Below are positions 34,201 to 42,709 of a stretch of DNA of 64,000 bases, piece by piece (position 1 is the first letter of the stretch; every line of letters starts with the position of its first letter). The notes beneath the pieces were generated by a model. The model was not told the DNA's origin and did no database searches. It saw nothing but the letters and a program-made list of their open reading frames with translations. Source of the stretch: Sympetrum striolatum (lineage: Eukaryota; Arthropoda; Insecta; Odonata; Libellulidae); contig OX388350.1 in NCBI GenBank assembly GCA_947579665.1, forward strand, positions 39,155,393 to 39,219,392, written 5' to 3'. The translations under genes were made by a program, and so were the position numbers.

Positions 34201-37200
34201 TTTATTGTATTTGTTATTCTGAATAAATGAAATAGTACGGGAAGGACACCGTTGTCCCCTGTGGCAATGGAGCATCGCCCTCAGCGCAAAGGAAGACCAA
34301 GTCCCTTTCGTTTCTGCCTTGTTTATTGCCCCCTATTATTTATTCTGAGGGCACATACGGTCTTACTTTTCCAAGGCATAACAATGAGGATTTGTTTCTT
34401 CGGTCACATAGCTAAAATAATTGTTGATTGACGGCATTGAAGAAGAAACAGGGACAGTCCTTGTTGGAGTACCGAAACTTGGGTGGAAAGATTTGGTCTC
34501 TCATTCTATTTTGTGATGCCTCATACAGTCGACGTTAACGAGTTAGTGTTCGAGTTTGTGCGATAACTTTACTCAGTGAAGAAAAGCAATGTAAAGGATG
34601 GAATGACTACTAATCTCCTCTGCTCTCTTCTATGCCATTGGGGAAGTGTTTCTTCGTAAGTTTGTCCATCTCCTCCTCCAAGCTCCTGGTAACTAATTAG
34701 TAAGTAAGAATTTCTCATATCTCAGTTATAACATTCTTTCTTCACTGTAGATGAACAATTGATTCCTTTTCGAGGCAGATGTTCTTTCCATCAATATCTA
34801 CCCAACAAACCGGCCAAGTATGGGATAAAGATTTTTGCTCTTGTGGATGCTGGAGCATATTATATCAAAAACTTAGAAGTTTATGTTGGGGTTCAACCAG
34901 ATGGTCCTTATAAACACAGCAATAGCCCCAAGGACGCAGTAAAACGGATTGTCGGTCCAATTGTGTGGACAGGGAGGAACGTGACTGTCGACAATCGGTT
35001 CCTAAGCATGCCACTTTTAGAGGATTTACTCCAGGAAAAGTTGACACTAGTCGGGACCATCCGTAAGAATAAAAAGGAACTCCATCCACAAATCGTAGAA
35101 GTAAAAAATAGAGAGGAGTACAGCAGCATATTTCTCTTCAGGAAAAACATGACCCTGGGATCATATGTTCCAGAAAAGAAAAGTGTTGATCATTTCAATG
35201 TACATGTGTATGCACAAAGAAAACAGCATTGATGCGTCCATGGGCAAGAAACAGAAGCCAGAGGTAATAACATTTTATAATTCGACAAAAGGCGGCGTCG
35301 ATACGGTAGATGATATGTGTGGGACTCACAGCGTGGTAAGAAATACTAGAAGATGGCCATTAGCAATATTTTACCATTTGCTAAACACTTTGGGTATAAA
35401 TGCATTTATTGGATATAGAAGCATATATCCAGATATAAGGATAAATTGGAGGATGTTCCTATGAGAAATCGCTAAGGGGTTGACAAAACCCTTTATAATA
35501 AAAAGGGCCTCGCAAAAAAACTTGCGAAAGGAACTAAAAAGATAAGCAGAAAAATTTGGAGAGCCATCAACATCAGAGCCTCTAGAGAAGATTAAAAAAA
35601 GGAGGTAGTTGGCAATGTGTTATATGTCCCAGGAAAAAGGAGATAAAAACTGAACTGCATTGCGAATACTGCGATAAATGCATGCGGGCAAAGCATTTGG
35701 TTAAAATTTGTGAAGTATGTTTCAAAAATATTAACAAAGTCAAAGGATTTTACAATGCATACTCTTTCAAGCACACTCGAAATATTTTCCTTTCCTTTTC
35801 AGCTTCATGAAGGCGTTTCCCAAAACAAGCAGTAAATCAGCTATAAGGGAGCATTAAATGGCGTTAGATGGAAAAAATTAATTTGTATAGTATCTTCAAG
35901 TATTTTCGTGACACATACGCATTGATTAGTGCAAAGATAACATTTCTAAAACTTTTACATGACGGAGATTACAATTACTCATACCATTTTTCAGGCGTAA
36001 TATTTTCAGTTACTTGTAAAATTAAAATTTTAAATATCGTCATTAAGCTTTTATGATATACCTAGAAAGCTTTCTAAGCTATTCAGAGTACAATTCATCA
36101 TAAAAAAGAATATCAAAGAAAGACCGGTGGGGTGTGAAAACACTCCGTCACATTGGAGCCAAATCTCATTAAAGTTGTATAAATTGTTTATGAGTTATTA
36201 ACTAAAGATTTTAGTTAAAATAAATCATATTTGATGCACCTAAATATAAAAAAATCATATGGTTTAACTTTTAACATGTTTTTCATTACTTTATGTCATT
36301 TAATAATCTTTATGCAATCTGCATACAATTTTAATTGATTTATTGTATCATATGGCTATACTTATTAATTTATATCTCCTAATCCCAAAGTCATCCCAAC
36401 TTGATATTTTAATATGTTGTGTAGTGTAAGATGAAGAAGCAAATATATTTTTTCCAAAAATTTTGAAGGTGTGGTATTTTGAGATATTCAAGGTCATAGG
36501 GTAAGGTCGCTGATGTTAATAACAAACATTGCTTGAATATGTTCAAGATGCAAATTATCTAAAGCTTGTTCCAAGCACTTTCCAAATTTACCTGTTTCAC
36601 AGTTCGATCTCTATTAGAACAGAAGTTACATTGGTTTTTGTCAGCAGATTTTGTCGAATTTTCTACACATTTTCAGAACTTTGTGTGGCCATTATTTTCT
36701 TCATACTAGTACTACAATTCTCTAATTTGACATTTTTCATTCATCATGTGCAATAAAAACACCAAATTTGATGAAAATCAGAGATGGTCGGGTTGGCAGC
36801 TGTGTTGGTTTGACATGGAATGACTCAGAGGGAAAAAAATGTTACACACCAATTTCTTGAGTATTTGGCAGTAGCCTAGAAATGACTCTACTATGTATAT
36901 TGCATTCAAAACGATGCACATACGACTAAATGATTTAACACACAGATTCTATAGACAAACATAGATTGTACACATGGTACTCCCTGGAGTAATTCAATTG
37001 ATGATAATAAACAAATAGCTCTTTGCACTGGAATAGTTCCTCAAAGAGATAACTCATTTGAAAAAAAATTTACCACTATCTACACGTTATTCAGCAACCA
37101 ATAACTAAATACAAAACATACCCTGGCTTCTCTCTTGGCTTTGGCTTCATTTCTTCCACCGTGATCTTCATTTCCTCCCTGAGTTCATCTATTCCTAAAT

Positions 37201-38094
37201 TTCTTGAAAGAAACAGAACAATAACATCAATCAGAGATCATGGAGATATGAAATTATGATCAGCTAAAATCGTCAATACATATGTCAGTGACATTATATT
37301 TCTCATACATAAGCCAGTTTCTAAAAACAAGTATTAAACATACAGAAGACAAATACGGATATTTTGATTCAAAATGAAGAAAGCGGTTGTCACGACATTT
37401 TACTACAACAATTTCATCTGATCCTTCTACAAGACAGAATTTGTTGATTTAAAACACACTCAGCAATGATTGAATGCAATATTCAATGAAGTACTTTACT
37501 ATTCAGAAAAGTATTTTCTATGAAAGTGATTTTTTTCAAAACAGAACAACAATTCAGTTTGTTTAACAGGGTGAGTTAGGGCATTGTCTGACAACTAAAT
37601 ATTCTGTAGAACAATCACTGCTAAATTGCTATCATAGAAACCAATTGACACGGGAGAAAATAAAAATGAGAGATATACTTTTCTTGAGCCACATGACAAA
37701 CGAGAAACATTCCACAATGCAAAGTATCTATTTGACTGATGATCAGTACACAGTATCAATCTATTTAAGTACTCACCGAAGCGCCGATTCCTTTGCTGCG
37801 GCATTGTCAACCAGAGCATTGCTATAGATGTTAGAATATGGATTTTGGAAACCCATGCTTTGAAATTTCACCACTCCATCAAAGTTATCGGTAAGAACGG
37901 GTTTATATGCGTTATCATTCTCCGATTTCGAAGATTTTTCCTCCTCATCTTCCTTCTTATCAAAGAAAAAAAAGAAATTTCACTGGTATTGCCAACAACC
38001 ACAAATAAGGCTCAATTGTTCCATTGACTGGATATCACCAAACCTTTATCCTTTGTAAGTGGAATGGGATAGATTTAGGAGAAACTTTAGGCAT
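10089..38094 (-). CDS. Wdr76: WD repeat-containing protein 76 (WDR76/CMR1 family), 12 exons
   Basis: The coding exons in order are 38094-38044, 37955-37777, 37202-37122, 32877-32645, 32556-32343, 27645-27506, 25400-25192, 20716-20680, 19604-19466, 14989-14739, 13664-13546 and 10244-10089. They total 1809 nt (602 residues), and every phase joins. Residues 1 to about 255 are charged and low in order (MKPKPREKPGKKSPNKRTS). The rest is a WD40 propeller with the family blocks VTSMAVHPSKDCLLISAGGK, SYDGTVRSLN, FSPVTGSGLLTTSSDDHIRL, HLNRTGRWLTTFKAAWHPQ and VGRVHVF. WDLR at 433-436 is a WDXR motif of the kind that binds DDB1. The family is nuclear, linked to DNA damage and chromatin, and can serve as a CUL4-DDB1 substrate receptor. 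Human WDR76 is of similar length. Exon 1 and micro-exon 8 are the least certain parts. Confidence 0.92.
11311..12134 (+). repeat. Six-unit tandem array with B-box-like cores
   Basis: GGTTCGANTCC-like sequences occur at 11311, 11487, 11653, 11819, 11976 and 12124, spaced 176, 166, 166, 157 and 148 bases apart. The first and fifth match the pol III B-box exactly. In most units a CTTGAAAYTYGGCA-type block lies about 70 bases upstream, so the repeat unit is longer than the B-box itself. The units are strongly diverged. No A-box at tRNA distance and no cloverleaf is evident. The array is absent from the duplicate. Confidence 0.65.
12300..12640 (+). pseudogene. LINE ORF2 C-terminal remnant
   Basis: Fragments such as NAKFKLILTSDTYIRRGNHS and a KNVKTLKISLNLF-like end resemble the last residues of a non-LTR ORF2. 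The matching piece in the duplicate, near 44990-45090, reads EWNALAGEVLFPMPKNVKTF in one frame up to a stop, which supports the reading. Confidence 0.5.
12990..13418 (+). pseudogene. Internally deleted mariner transposase relic
   Basis: In shifting frames the + strand gives YGPKIMSNRLVHQSVIKKW, GGTNIHDEDRSDRPSLVRDN, then jumps to EELQNTMTDWLCSQAVD and a terminal GNYVEK-stop. These are the helix-turn-helix and C-terminal ends of a mariner transposase with the catalytic core missing. It is also present in the duplicate (about 45245-45660), so it predates the duplication. Confidence 0.75.
13546..13664 (-). CDS. Wdr76: WDR76 exon 11
   Basis: It enters in phase 1 after AAATTTCAG. It encodes VETSIRHLNRTGRWLTTFKA and AWHPQRDDAFVVGSLDYPRQ, the most recognisable WDR76 block. 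Confidence 0.95.
14320..14560. repeat. Repeat R1, intron copy
   Basis: This is a diverged copy of 6040-6290 (GAATGCCAAGAAAAGTGTTA, TACCTCACTCCTCACTTTG). The segmental duplicate has it at about 46820-47060. Confidence 0.55.
14739..14989 (-). CDS. Wdr76: WDR76 exon 10
   Basis: It starts after CTTTGTCAG in phase 2 with YSSIWDLRKFKKVAKNSYPE and continues to SDDHIRLYDTSTLVKESCPS. It holds the WDXR motif WDLR. The donor used is AGAG|GTGGGT; a second GT four bases on would break the frame with exon 11. Confidence 0.95.
16737..18452 (-). pseudogene. Jerky/Tigger-type DDE transposase, decayed
   Basis: The - strand starts MASCKRKTLTLEDKVKIIKL with a CENP-B-type N-terminal helix-turn-helix (YDAITRIFGIGKSIVGDIKK). 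It breaks frame after residue 75 or so. It resumes with YYTDESGLFWRMLPDKT (first catalytic Asp), then LLLIDNCLGHPSAEEL (second Asp), then FLPPNTTALNQPMNQNFIQS. There the usual third Asp of the QPMDQ motif is Asn. The C-terminus has an acidic run encoded by GAT/GAC repeats. Multiple stops, the lost Asp and a SINE insertion make it inactive. Confidence 0.88.
17127..17258 (-). mobile_element. tRNA-derived SINE inserted in the Tigger element
   Basis: On the - strand it reads GCTCCCGAATAGTCATGTGG, then a perfect B-box GGTTCGAATCC, and ends in a (TAC)n tail. It is flanked by a 13-bp target duplication, TTGGGAATAAATT (17114-17126) and TTGGGAGTAAATT (17259-17271), one mismatch apart. This is a different SINE family from the GTCGGAC-tailed one. 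Confidence 0.88.
19466..19604 (-). CDS. Wdr76: WDR76 exon 9
   Basis: It starts after CTTTCCAG in phase 1. It encodes TGNVYVIDDRSNYEYDATLN, CRTVDIHPQYPQYLATSSSC and a final split Gly. It matches the family's GHWDGNMSLVDRR...VRTVHVHP region. Confidence 0.92.
19794..20445. mobile_element. hAT-like MITE
   Basis: CCAGGATACTCAACCT at the left is mirrored by AGGTTGAGTATCCCGG at the right. The interior has further mirrored GGCACC-type blocks. I could not see a clear 8-bp target duplication, so the superfamily is tentative. It is also present in the duplicate at 48181-48840. Confidence 0.65.
20680..20716 (-). CDS. Wdr76: WDR76 micro-exon 8 (37 nt)
   Basis: It has acceptor AAAACTAG, donor GAAGTG|GTAATT, and encodes KDRSFALPRTGS plus one base. 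It is the only piece I found between exons 7 and 9 whose length (1 mod 3) converts phase 0 to phase 1. Signals and length are identical in the duplicate. A longer unseen exon carrying the missing beta-strand remains possible. Confidence 0.5.
21030..22519. mobile_element. Pogo/Tigger-like MITE, TA-flanked
   Basis: The left end CAGTAGAAGTCTGTTATAAC and the mirrored right end ending CAACAGACTTCTACTG are both flanked by TA. The duplicate copy at 49424-49976 is 553 bp. The copy here is longer because of extra sequence, including a nested MITE. Confidence 0.8.
21719..22246. mobile_element. Nested MITE with CCGTATTTCCC ends
   Basis: CCGTATTTCCCGGGCTACAA and the mirrored CTTATGGGCTGGGAAATACG plus G form the ends, with TA on both sides. 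Elements with CCGTATTT(T)CC termini that include an AAGACGCAC-type inner block are widespread in animals. Confidence 0.75.
22984..24300 (-). mobile_element. Mariner element, 1317 bp
   Basis: The terminal inverted repeats start CGAGGCGTGTTTTTTAAGTA and, read inward from the right, CGAGGCGTGTTTTTTAAATA. TA is duplicated at 22982-22983 and 24301-24302. The duplicate at about 50935 has the uninterrupted site ACAAATTACTTAGG, so this inserted after the segmental duplication. Confidence 0.97.
23078..24138 (-). pseudogene. Mariner transposase (D,D34D), nearly intact
   Basis: The likely original start is ATG at 24138 (MFKTINSPAVCE). A small deletion shifts the frame at about codon 12, after which the frame is open for 329 codons. 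It contains the helix-turn-helix (SAAEIYRQICKVYGD, MSESKVRKWVREYKDGR) and the catalytic residues in VTGDETWVSH, LLHDNTRPH and YSPDLAPSDYHLF, with 34 residues between the second and third Asp. A TAG ends the frame at 23114; beyond it the family's terminal NKLGNYVEK is still readable to a TAA at 23078. The two lesions make it a recent but dead copy. Confidence 0.93.
25192..25400 (-). CDS. Wdr76: WDR76 exon 7
   Basis: It starts after TTTTTTGCAG in phase 1. It encodes IWTLFPPMGEDITKKEADVG, HRFNPHDGLINCTTFCRYYG and SSYDGTVRSLNLEKLVFDQ. The donor is CAG|GTAAAC, phase 0. Confidence 0.95.
26030..26580. repeat. tRNA-ended inverted repeat (copy 1)
   Basis: A - strand tRNA-like block at 26041-26115 (ATCGAACCTGGGTCTCC, GGTCAGGTGCTC) faces a + strand block at 26484-26560 (GAGCACCTGACCAGCAATCA, CCAGGTTTGAATTCCCGGTC). 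They flank a shared body, GCTGGTGCTTCCATGAAACC to AAAGTCTCCCGAATAG. The body and + end are homologous to 30850-30970 plus 31930-32050 and, reversed, to 28530-28760. The duplicate is at 52670-52945. Confidence 0.75.
26233..26463. mobile_element. Fold-back insertion with ~92-bp arms
   Basis: The arms at about 26232-26323 and 26338-26430 are nearly perfect mirrors around a 14-base loop. The insertion is flanked by the direct repeat TAGCTAGAGAGGATG (26218-26232) and TAGCTAGAGAGGGTG (26464-26478). The duplicate has a single copy at 52845-52859 and no insertion. Confidence 0.88.
27506..27645 (-). CDS. Wdr76: WDR76 exon 6
   Basis: It starts after CTATATCAG in phase 2. It encodes FKENVSKLRMWCGTLGRVLD, then KRVTSMAVHPSKDCLLISAG and GKDGSLG. 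This is the start of the propeller. Confidence 0.93.
27985..28110 (-). repeat. tRNA-derived SINE copy
   Basis: On the - strand: A-box-like TAGCTTAGATGG, B-box-like GGTTTGATTCC, then CCCGGTCCCGTCAGAC and an AAGTC hairpin tail. The duplicate is at about 54360-54470. Confidence 0.75.
28530..28752 (-). repeat. SINE-like repeat: body plus tRNA-like end
   Basis: On the - strand the body (GGTGCTTCTATGAAGCCATG, then CCCACATAGTCTCCC) leads into the tRNA-like block ending in GACTTTTTCAAGTC. This shows the body upstream of the tRNA-like part, the reverse of a standard SINE. It abuts a TTAA at 28751-28754. The duplicate is at about 54895-55115. Confidence 0.7.
28770..28789. repeat. Perfect 20-bp palindrome
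   Basis: GTGTACCACCGGTGGTACAC is perfectly self-complementary and lies 16 bases after a TTAA, in a piggyBac-like terminal context (TTAACACATTCACG). It is kept unchanged at 55134-55153. Confidence 0.8.
28926..29585. mobile_element. TA-flanked MITE, right end lost
   Basis: It starts CAGTGGAACTTAATCTGTTC after TA. The intact duplicate copy at 55290-56058 has both ends. Here the homology stops near 29585, where piggyBac-associated sequence takes over. Confidence 0.65.
29600..29755. repeat. GC-rich minisatellite
   Basis: Units beginning GCGTGGTC recur near 29608, 29638, 29700 and 29730. Each contains a CTCGCTCGACTACCGTA-like stretch. It is absent from the duplicate. Confidence 0.6.
29756..30202 (-). 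pseudogene. piggyBac transposase fragment
   Basis: The fragment reads MNRAQFEILLKCFYLSENNG, DRLSKVRPLLDLIRTEFKTK and ESVVVDEAMVPWVGR (first catalytic Asp). It continues into FRQYIPGKSHKYSVKLYKLC, all diagnostic of the piggyBac DDE core. It stops before the remaining catalytic residues and has no start region, so it is a remnant. The duplicate keeps a different part of a piggyBac at the corresponding place (56745-56950). Confidence 0.88.
30780..32050. repeat. tRNA-ended inverted repeat interrupted by a hAT MITE
   Basis: The left end keeps only the tail of the - strand tRNA-like block (GACTTGAAAAAAGTCTGACA, then GGACCGGG). The body follows at about 30845-30970, then the hAT MITE, then the + strand tRNA-like block at 31955-32025 (GGATAGCTCAACGGACAGAG). 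A short mirror-image stretch, TCCTATACCCAATTTCC against GGAATTTGGGTATAGG, lies at 30728-30845. Confidence 0.65.
30971..31922. mobile_element. hAT-type MITE rich in GAATCGATT motifs
   Basis: The ends are AGAGATGGGC and the mirrored GCCCACCACTA. Many AATCGATT/GAATCG repeats fill the body. The right flank is CTCCCGAA and the left CTCCCGA, with one base changed; the duplicate shows a perfect 8-bp target repeat. It sits inside the tRNA-ended repeat. Confidence 0.82.
32343..32556 (-). CDS. Wdr76: WDR76 exon 5
   Basis: It starts after TTATTTAAG in phase 1. It encodes LTLDEVLIGADDEEKCRKDM, LGQYLAGEVGEKKVAASPRK and FSWIDEIDKYKTAKRCWTYP. The donor GATAA|GTATGC is in phase 2. It belongs to the pre-propeller region. 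Confidence 0.88.
32645..32877 (-). CDS. Wdr76: WDR76 exon 4
   Basis: It starts after TTTATTTCCAG in phase 2. It encodes KKSPNKRTSPYPMRERKTKI, VVPLRRISRRLLNKPTVSLA and DTSAPVFRR. It is very basic and probably disordered, with nuclear-localisation-like clusters. The donor is CGTG|GTGCGT. Confidence 0.88.
33052..33714. other. WDR76 intron 3, unique part
   Basis: This is AT-rich intron sequence just outside the duplication. I see no gene or repeat. Confidence 0.5.
33715..35830 (+). mobile_element. piggyBac-like element, second family
   Basis: TTAA at 33715-33718 is followed by CCCGCAGTTACTCGCGTGG, a piggyBac-type terminal sequence. The transposase remnant follows on the + strand. I did not find a matching right terminal repeat, so the right edge is approximate. 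It lies in WDR76 intron 3, antisense to the gene. Confidence 0.65.
34750..35790 (+). pseudogene. piggyBac/PGBD-like transposase, 5'-truncated and frameshifted
   Basis: One frame gives FRGRCSFHQYLPNKPAKYGI and, later, VTVDNRFLSMPLLEDLLQEK. A frame change near 35200 leads to YNSTKGGVDTVDDMCGTHSV and RRWPLAIFYHLLNTLGINAF, the conserved GGVD(T/L)xD region. After more breaks a cysteine-rich tail follows at about 35605-35740 (CVICPRKKEIKTELHCEYC, then CEVCF), the typical piggyBac zinc-binding end. The N-terminal third is missing. Confidence 0.88.
36155..36345. repeat. Interspersed repeat R3, intron copy
   Basis: It is the reverse complement of about 59660-59890 (GGAGCCAAATCTCATTA, ATTTGATGCACCTAAATAT, TGCAATCTGCATACAATT). 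A partial third copy lies at 59895-59985. Confidence 0.65.
37122..37202 (-). CDS. Wdr76: WDR76 exon 3
   Basis: It starts after TTTCTTTCAAG in phase 2 and encodes NLGIDELREEMKITVEEMKP, then KPREKP. The donor is CCAGG|GTATGT, phase 2. It aligns with the family's pre-propeller helix. It is not in the duplicate. Confidence 0.85.
37777..37955 (-). CDS. Wdr76: WDR76 exon 2
   Basis: It starts after TTTCTTTGATAAG in phase 0 and encodes KEDEEEKSSKSENDNAYKPV, MGFQNPYSNIYSNALVDNAA and AKESAL plus a split Arg. The donor is CTTCG|GTGAGT. It is not in the duplicate. Confidence 0.85.
38044..38094 (-). CDS. Wdr76: WDR76 exon 1 (start)
   Basis: ATG at 38094 in the context CAAAATGCC opens MPKVSPKSIPFHLQRIK, ended by the donor ATAAAG|GTTTGG. 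The following intron is only 88 bases but has a clear pyrimidine tract. The match of phase and the upstream DRE support it. Starting inside exon 2 (for example at MGFQNPYS) is the alternative. Confidence 0.6.
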
Positions 38095-38283
38095 TTTGAA
38101 AGCTCCGGTAGATGAAAGAATAAGAAAAAATTCTTTTCAGAAACTGAGTGAATATTCCACCATTCGAATATTAAAGAACAGGTTTCTGGGGCTAACTGGG
38201 GTTCCTGTGTAATTGGCGGGCAACGGCGAGAGATCGCTGAAGTTGCGACTGGTGCTATTCGACTCTATCGTTAATATCGATTC

Positions 38284-38291
38284 TATCGATA
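38284..38291. promoter_or_regulatory. DRE element, likely WDR76 promoter
   Basis: TATCGATA is the DNA replication-related element typical of insect housekeeping and replication promoters. It lies 190 bases upstream of the inferred start codon in a locally CpG-richer stretch (about 38213-38300). No TATA box is seen, as expected for this promoter class. Confidence 0.55.
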
Positions 38292-38397
38292 GTATCAATC
38301 GTTCGTTTTCAAAATGTCATAATCTCTTGTTCATATTTAATCGTACGTTTGGCTATTTCAGTTTCACTGCCGGTGATATTGTGAACAGAAAAAAAAG

Positions 38398-38990
38398 TGT
38401 ACCGAGCCTTCCTTCCTCATTCTCTCAAATCGTATCGGTAAAATATTCCGTGTGTGGCCGTTTTAGGCAAATAAATAGCAGACGCCTTACTAATCTACAA
38501 AGTATTCAGTCCTGTTTCATCGCAAGGACTATTGCTTTAGAGCTTTGCAGGGGGCGATATTTTTGTTAAGTGAACCCCAGGAAGGACCTGCATTGGTCGT
38601 ATTTTGAGGCCCGAATCCCGGTCCGACTTAAATCCAAATCGGCCCCAATCGAACCAGCCTTGTTTTAATATTAAGCCTCATAGGGGAAAGTTTTATACCT
38701 TGACCACGGTGTAAATTTCACCAATGTGGATTACTGGAAAGTACTTCTTCATAGCATGCCGTTATTCAACTACTTCAACCATTAAATCATCTTACCCCCT
38801 GATGTGAGTTCAAGCTGTGTAGGTGAATTCGTGTGACACTAATAATTATTTTACATTCTCAGTAATTCAAAGTATCTTTTCGTGATAATTTCAGGTCAAG
38901 GATGGTCGATGGGTTTTCACCAAGAATTCAGGTGAAACTTTGCAGTAGACCTGGAGATGACTTGGAAACATGAGAAATTTACTCGAGGCT
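38398..38990. repeat. Repeat R2, copy upstream of WDR76
   Basis: It matches 6300-6880 in the same orientation. It begins about 110 bases upstream of the DRE. Confidence 0.75.
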
Positions 38991-41900
38991 AATGTACAGT
39001 CATTTGCATAAGTCTGTGAGCATGTTCTGTTGCTGCTCTAGCGGCCAAAAAGTGCACTTAAAATTTCTGTTGGTACTCCACGATTTGCAGGTAGAAAAGA
39101 AAACAGAGGTGGGGGTAATGTTTTGGAACTTACGGCGAGTGAAGGGAGCTACTGTGGAATTTCTGGGAACCGGATTTGAATAGAAAGAGCGCCTTGCACC
39201 ATTGGAAAGGACTGGTAAATTTGGTCCGAGAAACTAAATTTCCTTTACCGAGCTTATAATAGAATATGTTACATACCAACTCAAATTCTTGGAAATATTA
39301 CACTCACCTCATGTAGTTTGCTGATAAAGCTCTTTTCATTACTTTCTGGGTTTCGAGAGTTTTTTGGTTCGGAAAGTGGTAGAGTATAGCAAGAAATTAT
39401 AACTTTCTATAACACTTTCTCAATACTTGAAATGCAATAATCTTTCGCAAAATGCTAACGATTGATGACGATATACAGAGGAGATCAAGATATAAATGGC
39501 AAAATTTCCTTACATATTTTAAAAATGGTTTAAAATTTTTACCCTTCTTTTGTTGCAACCTAAGATGTATAACACCTTTAGAATATGGAATTTACTCACT
39601 CAGCTTTTCTTAATTAATCAAATTCTTCTTTATTCTGACTGGAAAACCACATTCGTTAATAGTATTAAATTTTGTTTTGGATTCTCCTTCATCTAATTTA
39701 ATATTGAAGAATGAAAACGCTTGATAAAAATTCTTTGTTATTCGACATCTTCTTTCATTCCTCATATTAACATAAGATTTTCTGTCTAGTCTCATAAAAA
39801 GCGAGATGAAGTTTAGAAATACAACCCTATTCTCTAGGCCAAATTTGGAGTTGCCAAGAAGGCCTTGGACAGGGATGCGAACCTCTCATGTTTATATTGC
39901 CACACTTGTACATATATACATACATATTTTTTATTTATTATGTCAACGATGGGATTAAGATGTTGTAGAAGATAAATAATCATTAATTATCCCTACTCAT
40001 TAATAATTCACGATTATTTACTCCAGGGCAAAATCTTTTAGAGGAAGGATAAAAAAGGGATACTGCACACAGATTTACGGGTGCCAAAAATTTCTCTCTC
40101 TTGCCACTTAGGTCACTCGTACCATAAGTTTGTCACCCCTGCCTTAGGACAAGAAACTCCCTTGTAATTGAGGATATAACATATAAACCAATAAAAATGT
40201 TACAGAATAAAGCAATAAATGAATAGTACAAACTATTCTGTGGTAATTACATGACATAATAGATGGTAGTGGATCAACAAGAGACTGTGACTATCTCAAT
40301 ACCCGAAAGGATGATGGTAGAGAATTAAGAACAGTTTTGGAAAATCAACTTCTCATGCCCTGCGTAAAAGACTCACTAGAGTTCTCAATCGGAGAATATG
40401 GTGAAAAATAGAAGCATATGTGAGGACTGATTGTCAGATTCAACAGCTGCAATAAGAAATTGCCCCGTCATAGAAAAGAGAATAATAAGGAAGATTCAAC
40501 CAACATCTGTTGCCTATTCAGTGATAGATAAATCTTTTGTGAATATGATAAAAAGTTACCTCATCCCCCAAAATGTTTCCCCATTCGTACTTACAGCATT
40601 CTATCCGTCGGACCACAACAGAACTACAGGACATTTATTACCTTACCTCAGATATCATTCTGAATCTTTAGGGCTCCTTCTTTGGGGTCTTAACAATGGA
40701 CCCTTGATAATATCCGAAGAAGGTATTGAGGGGACTTAAGAAAGCATTCAAAACTGTTCAATAACCAAGCTCACCTCAAACTGAAAATCTATCGGTCATA
40801 GAGTAACTAAAGAGAGTTCTTGTAATACCCACCCAGAGACCCTCTTGATGACCTTAAAACCAATTAAAGAGCAAAGAGGTTATCCAGTCCCTAATAGGTT
40901 CCAATTAAACATTCAAAAATAGCAAGTGAAACTCCACGCCACTCAGTTTGCAAATTTCTATTTCCCCATTGATCGTCATCATATCGGTAAATTCCTCAAA
41001 AAAGGTCCCGAGCTCACAGTAGATTTATTATGGAAAAATATTTAATGCGCAAAGAAATCGAACCCTAGATCCATTTGTTCAACTTCGGACAGATAATTAG
41101 ACATGAATCCTTTTAAAAAGGCTGGTTCTAGCAATCTGTTTTTCAGGAACTACTAATAAATCTTGAAATTCGCTACATTGCATTTAAAACGGAAGAATTT
41201 TCCATGAAGTTAGCTTCAAACCCAGTGTAATTTTGGAAGAAGTTTCTGCAGTATACAAGAAAGAACAACATCTACTAACGAGATATTGATTTTCAAATTT
41301 TATATTCTTAATAATTAACTATCTCATAGGTTTCTAAAACTCCCAAGAATATACTGCTATTTGGAAAACCAGGATTTTGGGGTCTGTGATAGATCCAATC
41401 TAGGAAGGATCCATATCCCCCTTTTCCTGGGGTCTCATGTTAGGGGTTTATTCGAAAAGAAAAACGCTGGGTCAATGACGCTTTTGGTTTAGGCTCAGAG
41501 ATGTGGCGCAGCGAGGGGGGTTTTAGTGGTTCAAACCCCCCCCCCAAGAGTCAAGTCCTATGACTAGCTCTGTACTTTTATTTCTGCTGAAGAGTACAAA
41601 ACACCCCCTCGCTGAGGGAGGGTTATCACACAAGTCTTACAGATACACTGCTTGTCATGTGTTTCCTTGTTAAATTCAGCAAAAGCTTCGCGTACCTGTA
41701 AATATGGCTCTGATTTCAGTGAAGGTAATATTTTCGGCAGCAGAGTAGGCCTAGAGCCGACATCGATATCAATGGGGCGCTATCATACGAGTGTTTCGCA
41801 CACAATGTTCAGCGCGTGCACTTCTTAAGCCTATCCTTAGTTAGGTAACTCACATCATAAGATAAGATTCCCATGAGAAAAATTCGAAAATGCTGATTTG

Positions 41901-42709
41901 TTTTTTCCTTGAAAAAATACAAGGGAACATTTGAGAAGTAATTTAAAACTTGCACCCTGAAAACAGAGATTAAGATAACGTTTGAGAGACAAACAGATTG
42001 ATAAAACGCTCAGATCTTTTGCATGTGACTGTTTCAAGGGTGTGAATGAAAAGATAGGTTCATGAGTAGTGCTTTTGAGAAATTCACTACAGTTCGAAAG
42101 AGAGTTAAGTTTGGATTTCGTAAGGTACAGATGGACATCCAAAAATTCTTTTCACAGTCTGCTAACAGCTCAAGGCCGCTATCGGAAAAAAATGTAAGTT
42201 AATGGCTATGTGGTTTTTGTGAAATAACCATTATTAGATGCATAAATTAGGATTTTCTTATTTTATGGCTGTTATCAGAGGGCACATCTCGAGATGAGTT
42301 TATCGACAATTGCAATGCTACTTGTTCCTTTATTAAGCATTCTACACAATTAAAATTCTGCACACAGTTGACTCTTCATTACTCGGGATGATAGAAAATA
42401 TACTGATCTTTATTTTATGATTGCCTGTCAATTTGATGTATATTTACGAAAATGTTTCGCTAACTGAATTTCCATAGAAATTTGGAAAAGTATTGGAGCA
42501 ATAGAAGATATCAGTAAAAATTTATTTGCAATGATATTATTAATAATATACCATTTTGGAATCAAATCAGTCAGCTGAAAGGTATTGTGCGCGCAAGTTA
42601 CGGACATATTTATCGGAACCGTGACTTGAATTAAACTTGATAAAGTGTTAAAACTGTGAATTAAATTCTTCAGCTTCCTTTTGATGGTGCAAATTTTTTC
42701 TCTGATGAT
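38991..42709. other. Intergenic between the duplicated blocks
   Basis: I recognise no gene. An open frame at 40431-40739 has no identifiable motif. A homopolymer-rich spot at 41510-41550 (GGGGGG and CCCCCCCCC tracts) is the only distinctive sequence. Other small frames on both strands look random. Confidence 0.5.

Noticed and set aside
38213..38569. 118-codon + strand open frame (MAGNGERSLKLRL).
   Set aside because: It crosses the WDR76 promoter region and runs into repeat R2, with no motif. The matching R2 copy at 6300 has no such frame.
40431..40739. 102-codon + strand frame in the region between the duplicates.
   Set aside because: There is no identifiable motif and no splice partners. 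It may be chance.
41510..41560. G-run/C-run pair that could form a hairpin or G-quadruplex.
   Set aside because: It is a single isolated homopolymer feature, easily a sequencing-error-prone tract, with no associated gene.
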